DNA of 64,000 bases, from assembly GCA_902784565.1 (NCBI GenBank), contig CACZVE010000003.1:86169-150168 (forward strand). Direction: 5' to 3'. This stretch comes from an uncultured Prevotellaceae bacterium. GTDB taxonomy: Bacteria; Bacteroidota; Bacteroidia; Bacteroidales; Bacteroidaceae. The translations under genes and the position numbers were made by a program. The notes beneath the pieces are model-generated. The model was not told the origin of the DNA. It did not search any database and worked only from the letters and a program-made list of their open reading frames with translations. This document shows positions 58,358 through 64,000 of the stretch, in pieces. How positions within the stretch are numbered: the stretch's first letter is position 1; each line of letters begins with the position of its first letter.

Positions 58358-61219
58358 ATGATCAAGCCGTCACTATTCCTTGCCCTCTTCTGCTGCATCA
58401 CGGCTTCGGCCCAGTCTAAACTCGATAGTATTGCGCAGATCCTGAAGGATGCACCCGTTCAGGAAAAGGTGTATCTGCACCTCGACAACACATCCTACTA
58501 CAAGGGCGACACCATCTGGTACAAGTCGTACGTGGTGCGTGCCGACAGCCTGACCTACAGCGACATGAGCCGCATACTCTATGTGGAACTCGTGTCGCCT
58601 GACGGTCTGGTGGTGAAGCGCGAGAACATCATCGTATCGCCTGATGGCTATAGCGACGGTAACTTCGTGCTGATGGACTCCCTCTATTCCGGCTATTATG
58701 AGATACGCGCCTATACCCGATGGATGCTGAACTTCCGGGTGACGGAACATCCTTACGGGCGCAAGGATCGTGAATATTTCTACAACAGTGATATGGCACG
58801 CGACTTTTTCCGACAGTTCGGTACGGTGTGGAGTCGTGTGTTTCCTGTCTATGAACGTCCCGACTCCTTAGGCGACTACAGCCAGAAATATATCGTCAGT
58901 CGTCCGAAGACCCGTATCGAGAAGGAAGAGAAGGAACGACTGGAGGTACACTTCTACCCCGAGGGCGGACACCTGATTGCCGACACCCGTTGTGCCGTGG
59001 CCTTTGAGGTACTAGACGAGGAAGGCCAGCATATCGACATCGATGGTGTGGTGGAAGTGAGTGACAAGTCTGGAACCATTCGTATCCGTCCGGAACATCA
59101 GGGCAGAGGACTGTTCTACCTGACCGTTCCCAACGGTGAACGGGCCGAGGCCTCGTTTACCTATCACGGGAAGAACTACACCTTCGACCTGCCCAAGGTC
59201 GAGCGTGCCGGCTGTGCCGTACATTTCGAAACCAACAAAAAAAACACCACTGCTGACATCACCCTACGGGGACTCCCCGACAACCAGTCATACGGTCTGG
59301 CCATCCTCTGCCGAGGAGTGCTCCGTTCCTTTCAGACCATCAACGGCAGCGGAAAGATTCCTCTCGACACTTCCCAACTGCCTACAGGCGTCAACGACCT
59401 GTTGGTCTTCGATGAGGAAGGTCGTCTGTTGGCAGACCGTCTGTTCTTCGTCAACCACCACGACTACGACCTGAACCCCATCACCGTCAGCGGCATGCAA
59501 AGTCAGTATGAGCCCTTCGACTCCATTCGTCTTGACTTCCAGGCACCGCCGGAGACACGGCTTATCTCCATCTCCGTCCGTGACGGCGCCAACGAAGACC
59601 TGACCTACGACACAGGGAATATCGTCACCGATCTGTTGCTCTCCAGTGAACTGAAGGGTTTCATCGCCTACCCCGACTATTACTTTGAGTCGGACGACCA
59701 AGAGCACCGTCGTGCCCTCGACCTGTTGATGATGGTTCAGGGCTGGCGACGCTATGACTATCAGGAGATCACCAGCGGCACACCCCTGCGCTACCAACCC
59801 GAACAGACAATAACCGTAGAAGGCGGCGTCTACCCCACTCCCAACATCATCGAGGTCAAACCGGGTGAGGTACACTACTGGCCCGTGGGTATCTTCAATT
59901 ACGATCCAGATCTCGCAGATGCCAATACCAACAGTAACACGGAAATAGAACAAGGAGAGGAAAGGGTACAGGGCATGAACCGCTATCAGGCCACCACGCC
60001 CGACGGTCTCGTGGCACAGACACAGAACGGCACCATCGAGGTGGAACAGGTGGGCACGGCTGTCTATGTGCAGGACACCAGCAGTCCACAGACTATCGAC
60101 GACCCCGAATTCGGCGTCGACCACAAGGGACTGAAGAGACAGGTGACTGTCGTCGGAGAACTGGTCTTCGAGGACGACATCGCCACCATAGAGATGCAGA
60201 CCGACGATTCCGGACAGTTCTCCTTCAGCGTCCCACCCTACTACGGCAGGGCTATCCTCTTCCTCAGGGCCCACCGTACCAACCTCAGCGAGAAGCAGCA
60301 ACAGAAACGCCAGTACAAAGGCATGCTCGACGAGACCGTCTTGCCCGACTACTACGTCAAGAGAGACCTTTTCTTCCCCGTCTTCGCAGAGAAATATGAC
60401 TTCTATCAGTGCCACGTGCCGGAATGGGCCGAAGGCACTGACTTCGACGACTACACCCTACCCGACACGGCCCGTCTCTCAAAGATGGACCAGACATTGA
60501 AAGACATTCAGGTGAAAGGTCGCAAACACCGTGGGCGCCATGCCATCGACTACTCCAAGCCCGCCTATGTCTTCGACACCTACGATCTCTACAATATCGT
60601 CACAGACAGAGGACTCTCCTTCGGATACTACGACGCCAGACAATTCCCCGTACAGGTGAGCATGGCTCTTTTAGGCAACTACAACAGCGACCGTCGTATG
60701 CAGGTGCAGGCACGCCTCAACGATCAGGAGTACCGACCCTACATCTTCTACCGCAACTACGATCCAGGACCTACCGCCCCCTCGCCCGACAGAGACTCCG
60801 AATGGGTTGTGGCAGCACCATTCAAGAGCGACATGTGGGTCTTCGACAACTCGAAACTGAACCGCCAGTGGGAGATGCGCCTGTTCACCGACTTCGAACT
60901 GCGCAATGAGGACAAGCACATCGAGATGCAGAGTACCGTGGCTGACGTCATCCTCGACTATGTACTGATGCCCGACGATACCAAGCGCTATACCTACAAG
61001 GACCGCCGTATCATCCTCGACGGGATGTACGAGCCGGATGATTTCTACCATCCTGACTACAGCCAGCGGCCCCTGTCTGCCGACTTGCAGGACCACCGGC
61101 GCACACTCTACTGGAACCCGAATGCCCGTCTGGACGAGGAGGGCCGTTTTACCGCCCGTTTCTTCAACAACGGTAAACCCACCCGTATCAAGGTCACCAC
61201 AGCGGGCATCATCAAATAA
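58358..61219 (+). CDS. Large secreted protein with MG2-like domain
   Basis: 953 aa with signal peptide (MIKPSLFLALFCCITASAQ). Near 38-130 an alpha-2-macroglobulin MG2-type domain is seen (KVYLHLDNTSYYKGDTIWYK, then SGYYEIRAYTRWM). More beta domains follow to the C-terminus; near 490-600 a DSGQFSFSVPPYYGRAIL segment resembles a carboxypeptidase-regulatory domain. It lacks a thioester CGEQ motif. Bacteroidetes proteins of this layout are thought to be periplasmic and are often next to TonB-dependent systems; function unknown. Starts at the base after the carbohydrate-binding gene stop, so probably translated with it. Confidence 0.72.
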   Translation: MIKPSLFLALFCCITASAQSKLDSIAQILKDAPVQEKVYLHLDNTSYYKGDTIWYKSYVVRADSLTYSDMSRILYVELVSPDGLVVKRENIIVSPDGYSDGNFVLMDSLYSGYYEIRAYTRWMLNFRVTEHPYGRKDREYFYNSDMARDFFRQFGTVWSRVFPVYERPDSLGDYSQKYIVSRPKTRIEKEEKERLEVHFYPEGGHLIADTRCAVAFEVLDEEGQHIDIDGVVEVSDKSGTIRIRPEHQGRGLFYLTVPNGERAEASFTYHGKNYTFDLPKVERAGCAVHFETNKKNTTADITLRGLPDNQSYGLAILCRGVLRSFQTINGSGKIPLDTSQLPTGVNDLLVFDEEGRLLADRLFFVNHHDYDLNPITVSGMQSQYEPFDSIRLDFQAPPETRLISISVRDGANEDLTYDTGNIVTDLLLSSELKGFIAYPDYYFESDDQEHRRALDLLMMVQGWRRYDYQEITSGTPLRYQPEQTITVEGGVYPTPNIIEVKPGEVHYWPVGIFNYDPDLADANTNSNTEIEQGEERVQGMNRYQATTPDGLVAQTQNGTIEVEQVGTAVYVQDTSSPQTIDDPEFGVDHKGLKRQVTVVGELVFEDDIATIEMQTDDSGQFSFSVPPYYGRAILFLRAHRTNLSEKQQQKRQYKGMLDETVLPDYYVKRDLFFPVFAEKYDFYQCHVPEWAEGTDFDDYTLPDTARLSKMDQTLKDIQVKGRKHRGRHAIDYSKPAYVFDTYDLYNIVTDRGLSFGYYDARQFPVQVSMALLGNYNSDRRMQVQARLNDQEYRPYIFYRNYDPGPTAPSPDRDSEWVVAAPFKSDMWVFDNSKLNRQWEMRLFTDFELRNEDKHIEMQSTVADVILDYVLMPDDTKRYTYKDRRIILDGMYEPDDFYHPDYSQRPLSADLQDHRRTLYWNPNARLDEEGRFTARFFNNGKPTRIKVTTAGIIK

Positions 61220-61221
61220 TC

Positions 61222-61860
61222 TTATTCTGCGTAATCAGAGAGGTTTGTGACAGGAGGAGTCTCGTTGGACTTGCTGTCATCGGCATAGGCACGCATGTTC
61301 ATCAGGATGTCGAAGTTGTCATCTTTCACGAAGAAGATGTTAGCGACACGCCACCGACCATCCTCCACCTGCATCAGCCAACGCATGGGGATGCCTTTGA
61401 TGGTGACGGCATCCTTCACCAGGAATCGCACCTCGGCCGTGCTGTCTGGTTGCAGATTCACCTGAATGTCGTTGGCACTGACATACCCTTCATAACAGTC
61501 GTAGGTCCAGGGATCCAAAGGACCCTCATCGCCGAAGTCGAAGAATCCGCCACACTCACACTCACGGTCGATGGCCGCCACTTCCTCCCGAACACGTTGC
61601 CACTCCTTGCTACCGAAAAGATCGTCGACAGAGGGTTTATTCTCGTCGTAGTGTTCCCGTAGCCCATTCCAATAGTCATAGACGGCATTCACTTGTTTCT
61701 CGACAGCCTCGACGGTGTACAGTGTGTCAGATACCTCATTGACGACAGTGCTGTCGGCATCCGAAGCCGCACTGTCTGGACGAACGTTGCTCTCCTTCGT
61801 CTTGTTACCACATGATGTCATTGCCATGACGGCAAACATCACAAACACTATTTTTTTCAT
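61222..61860 (-). CDS. Lipoprotein of unknown function
   Basis: 212 aa. Signal MKKIVFVMFAVMAMTSCGNK with lipobox MTSC, then an acidic linker (residues 22-50). The folded part has YDCYEGYVSANDIQVNLQPD and WLMQVEDGRWRVANIFF, similar to SnoaL/NTF2-like DUF3828-type domains (KEWQRVREEVAAIDRECECG). No catalytic set. Convergent with the MG2 gene (2 bp between stops). ATG at 61860 follows the promoter by 19 bp. Confidence 0.75.
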   Translation of the reverse strand: MKKIVFVMFAVMAMTSCGNKTKESNVRPDSAASDADSTVVNEVSDTLYTVEAVEKQVNAVYDYWNGLREHYDENKPSVDDLFGSKEWQRVREEVAAIDRECECGGFFDFGDEGPLDPWTYDCYEGYVSANDIQVNLQPDSTAEVRFLVKDAVTIKGIPMRWLMQVEDGRWRVANIFFVKDDNFDILMNMRAYADDSKSNETPPVTNLSDYAE

Positions 61861-61879
61861 AGATAATCTTTTTTCGACC

Positions 61880-61888
61880 GCAAAAGTA
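61880..61888 (-). promoter_or_regulatory. Promoter -7 box of the 61222 lipoprotein
   Basis: TACTTTTGC on the minus strand, 19 bp before the ATG. Confidence 0.6.
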
Positions 61889-62160
61889 ACAAAAATATGC
61901 GAGAAAAACAAGAAGTATGGAAAAAGAATCTCACAGAAAGCACATAAAAAGAAAAAAGACCGAAAATCTCTCGATTCTCAGCCTTTTCTTAAATGTCGGG
62001 ATTACTGCACTTTATTACCCTTCAAAATTTTTCTTTACGATTGGTCTTTTATACGCTTGAAAATCAATCCGAAATCCTTATAATACAGGGGATTCTAGAA
62101 CGGAATTACACATTTTTTCGGTCTTAAAAAAATGTAACAGAAGAGAAGATTTGGGAATTG
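61889..62160. other. AT-rich gap at the left end of the putative integrated element
   Basis: No gene seen. An inverted pair AAGACCGAAAA (about 61956-61966) and TTTTCGGTCTT (about 62115-62125) lies about 160 bp apart. Base composition shifts to AT-rich from here on. A possible recombination or attachment region, not proven. Confidence 0.35.
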
Positions 62161-62172
62161 GAATTCGTTCAT

Positions 62173-62201
62173 GTTGTGCAAGTTTTCTAAATTTGCACAA
62201 C
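62173..62201 (+). promoter_or_regulatory. Palindromic operator over the integrase promoter
   Basis: GTTGTGCAA (62173-62181) and TTGCACAAC (62193-62201) are perfect 9-bp inverted copies with an 11-bp spacer. The -7 box TAAATTTGC (62188-62196) overlaps the right half, a layout typical of repressor control or of a recombinase binding site. Confidence 0.6.
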
Positions 62202-62238
62202 CGATTTATTAGTCCATTAACAAAAAAAACTATTCGAT

Positions 62239-63642
62239 ATGGCATCAGTAAAAGCATTTATCAGAGTATCTTCGAGCAAGAAAAAGATCGAAAAAGAAGT
62301 GGCCGTTCGCTTCAGGGTGAGCGATGGACGGAAAATACAGTTGTTCTACAAGTCAGACATTCTTGTTGATCCTGCAGTTTGGGATGCAAAAAGAGAATGT
62401 ATTAAAGCCAAGGTTTTGTTTAAGACTATTGATAGAGTCTTATTCGATGAATCAATCAGGAGAATGAAGACCACACTTGAAACTGCATATCAAGAAGCAG
62501 AAAACAAGGACACATTGACAAGCGAAAGTTTTGAGCTGCTAGTTGATATGAAATTGCATCCCGAAAACTACAAAGCGGAAATGGGAACAAGAGACCGTGA
62601 TTTCTTTAATCAGTTTGAGTATTTCCTTGAGGTGAAGAATTACCCGGAAAGTGACAATAAAAACTATGTCACAATGATTAGAATGTTGAAACGCTTCCAA
62701 CTCTACAAGACAATTACGAATGGCGCAGAATGGAAATTTGACTTTGACACAATTAATGTTGAGACCATACGCGAGATTGAGGATTTTATCCGCAACGAGT
62801 ATAAGATAGTAAAACATAAGGTCTATAAAGTTATATACCAAGAGATACCTGAAGGAAGGACACCCCAGCTCAGAGGAGAGAATACTATAGCCAAGCTCAT
62901 GAAACGTTTCCGCACATTCATTAAATGGGCAATGAAGGAGCAGCTTATCAGTTCTGACCCGTATGCAGGTTATGAGCAGAAATCTCCTGTCTATGGTACA
63001 CCTTATTATATAACTATTGAAGAGCGGACCAAGATATACGAAACGGACTTGCACGATGCCTGGGAGAAATTGCCAGACGATAAAAAAACAAGCATCAAGG
63101 AATCTTCAATTCCTCAATTGGAAAAGCAACGTGATATCTTTATATTCCAGTGTATGATAGGATGTCGTGTGGGAGATCTTATTCATTTCACCAAAAGTAA
63201 CCTTATAAATGGGAAGATCAGCTACATTCCACATAAGACAAGTCATGACCGCCTGGATTCCATAGAGGTTCCTCTAAATGAAACAGCGAAGAGTATATTG
63301 AAGCGATATGAAGCCAAGAATCCAACTGACCAGAGATTGCTCCCGTTCATATCTGCACAGAAATACAATGACTCCATTAAAAATATCTTCCTTTTGTGTG
63401 GCATAACTCGAATTGTAACAGTATGGAACTCGACGACAGGGAAAGAGGAACAACATCCCCTAAACGAACTTGCAAGTAGCCACCTTGCACGAAGGACATT
63501 TATTGGGAATCTCTATAAAAAGGTACAAGATCCAAATTTGATAGGAAAACTCTCTGGTCACAAAGAAGGATCCAAGGCATTTTTGAGGTATCGCGCTATC
63601 GACGATGAGTTGAAGCAAAACTTAGTGAACATGCTTGAATAG
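62239..63642 (+). CDS. Tyrosine recombinase/integrase
   Basis: 467 aa. N-terminal arm-binding domain (about 1-110, KAFIRVSSSKKKIEKEVAVR), SAM-like core-binding domain (about 115-240) and catalytic domain (260-467). Catalytic residues: Arg310 (GCRVGDL), a lysine in IPHKTSHDRL, His415 and Arg418 (SHLARRTF), His441 (SGHKEGS) and Tyr451 (FLRYRAI). All are present, so it should be active. Typical of Bacteroidetes integrative elements. Codon use and AT content differ from the upstream genes. The downstream HTH gene fits an excisionase or regulator. Confidence 0.9.
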   Translation: MASVKAFIRVSSSKKKIEKEVAVRFRVSDGRKIQLFYKSDILVDPAVWDAKRECIKAKVLFKTIDRVLFDESIRRMKTTLETAYQEAENKDTLTSESFELLVDMKLHPENYKAEMGTRDRDFFNQFEYFLEVKNYPESDNKNYVTMIRMLKRFQLYKTITNGAEWKFDFDTINVETIREIEDFIRNEYKIVKHKVYKVIYQEIPEGRTPQLRGENTIAKLMKRFRTFIKWAMKEQLISSDPYAGYEQKSPVYGTPYYITIEERTKIYETDLHDAWEKLPDDKKTSIKESSIPQLEKQRDIFIFQCMIGCRVGDLIHFTKSNLINGKISYIPHKTSHDRLDSIEVPLNETAKSILKRYEAKNPTDQRLLPFISAQKYNDSIKNIFLLCGITRIVTVWNSTTGKEEQHPLNELASSHLARRTFIGNLYKKVQDPNLIGKLSGHKEGSKAFLRYRAIDDELKQNLVNMLE

Positions 63643-63715
63643 GATGGTTGTATTATGTTACACACACTATTCCGATCGTCACGGAAGACAATTTGTATAA
63701 TTGGGTAAAACCTTG

Positions 63716-63752
63716 TAACTTTGCAACTACAGTTTAATAAGTAATTGTAGTT
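63716..63752 (+). promoter_or_regulatory. Promoter and inverted repeat before the HTH gene
   Basis: -7 box TAACTTTGC (63716-63724), then AACTACA (63725-63731) and TGTAGTT (about 63745-63751) as an inverted repeat just before the ATG. Could be an operator or a leader hairpin covering the start. Confidence 0.5.
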
Positions 63753-64000
63753 ATGATAGAAAGAGATTCAGCAATTCAAGACATTCTTGAAAAAAGAGGT
63801 GGTACATTACTTCTTATCAGTGCAGATGATTTGAAGAAAACCATCAAAGAAACGGTAAATGAAGCCAGGCGCATACTAGAGTCTGAAGTCGTAAACGGGA
63901 AAGGTGAATTCCTGCTAACTTCAAACGAAGTTTTGGACAGACTGTCTATCAGCAGAAAGACTCTTTACAATTGGGAGCATAAAAACTATCTGCTTCCTAT
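63753..64000 (+). CDS. Helix-turn-helix DNA-binding protein, excisionase-like (cut by window edge)
   Basis: First 82 residues. An N-terminal helical part (ILEKRGGTLLLISADDLKKT) is followed by an HTH_17/MerR-like helix-turn-helix (LTSNEVLDRLSISRKTLYNW) at about 60-80. Bacteroidetes mobile elements often encode such a protein after the integrase, as excisionase or transfer regulator. Own promoter with inverted repeat. Confidence 0.75.
   Translation, partial: MIERDSAIQDILEKRGGTLLLISADDLKKTIKETVNEARRILESEVVNGKGEFLLTSNEVLDRLSISRKTLYNWEHKNYLLP

Overview
The window is chromosomal DNA of a Bacteroidales species, most likely Prevotella or a close relative (Prevotellaceae). The evidence is the gene families (DUF4421, DUF4827, DUF4369-like lipoprotein, TamL-type lipoprotein, OMP beta-barrel receptors, extended NusB, CoaE next to DUF5606), the near absence of Shine-Dalgarno sequences, and more than twenty promoters with the Bacteroidetes -7 box TAnnTTTG. 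The species cannot be named from sequence alone.

Layout. 1-4855: mfd (cut by the window edge) and uraA on the minus strand, divergent from a GT2-plsC-phosphoesterase operon. 4856-5792: no gene, but an array of about eighteen 42/43-bp tandem units and a REP-like hairpin. 5793-10823: minus-strand genes for an SH3 protein, a split MetH activation domain, dihydroorotase, a lipoprotein, a small membrane protein and a DivIC/FtsB-like protein. 10865-21046: dnaX, convergent asnA, tRNA-Arg(CCG), a DUF4421 protein, HTH-cupin regulator plus acyl-CoA synthetase, pepT and a CPA2 antiporter. 21066-31131: lptD, an HD hydrolase and an oadA-like carboxyltransferase, a lone lipoprotein, then the rplY-pth-S4-CaCA-yhhQ-queF operon. 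31325-34756: nusB-yajC-ybbR-coaE/DUF5606, closed by a strong terminator. 34768-50701: a large outer-membrane receptor, aroB, the tamB-tamL pair, a nucleotidyltransferase, a DHH phosphoesterase, DUF4827 and a GlmM-type mutase. 50702-61860: remnant of a gene start, a putative small secreted peptide, a GH31 alpha-xylosidase-like enzyme, a secreted alpha/beta hydrolase, a SulP transporter and a group of lipoprotein/secreted proteins. 61890-64000: AT-richer DNA with a tyrosine recombinase and the start of an HTH gene, probably the left end of an integrated element.

Most genes are housekeeping or envelope functions: outer-membrane biogenesis (LptD, TamB/TamL), nucleotide synthesis (PyrC, UraA), translation (tRNA-Arg, L25, Pth), queuosine (QueF, YhhQ) and surface glycan use (GH31, a carbohydrate-binding protein).

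The most unusual content is the repeat landscape. (i) Heptamer/octamer arrays (GTGAAWA, GGTGAAAA, AATTAGK) start at or across the stop codon of the upstream gene and often end 7-10 bp before a TAnnTTTG promoter. Three octamer copies share an almost identical 30-bp core, and a diverged heptamer version has a similar core. (ii) REP-like GGGGACTGTCCCC hairpins sit in frame inside mfd and the GH31 gene. (iii) A 42/43-bp minisatellite fills a convergent intergenic region. (iv) Repeat sequence has become protein: it encodes the signal peptide of TamL and inserts in the MetH activation protein.
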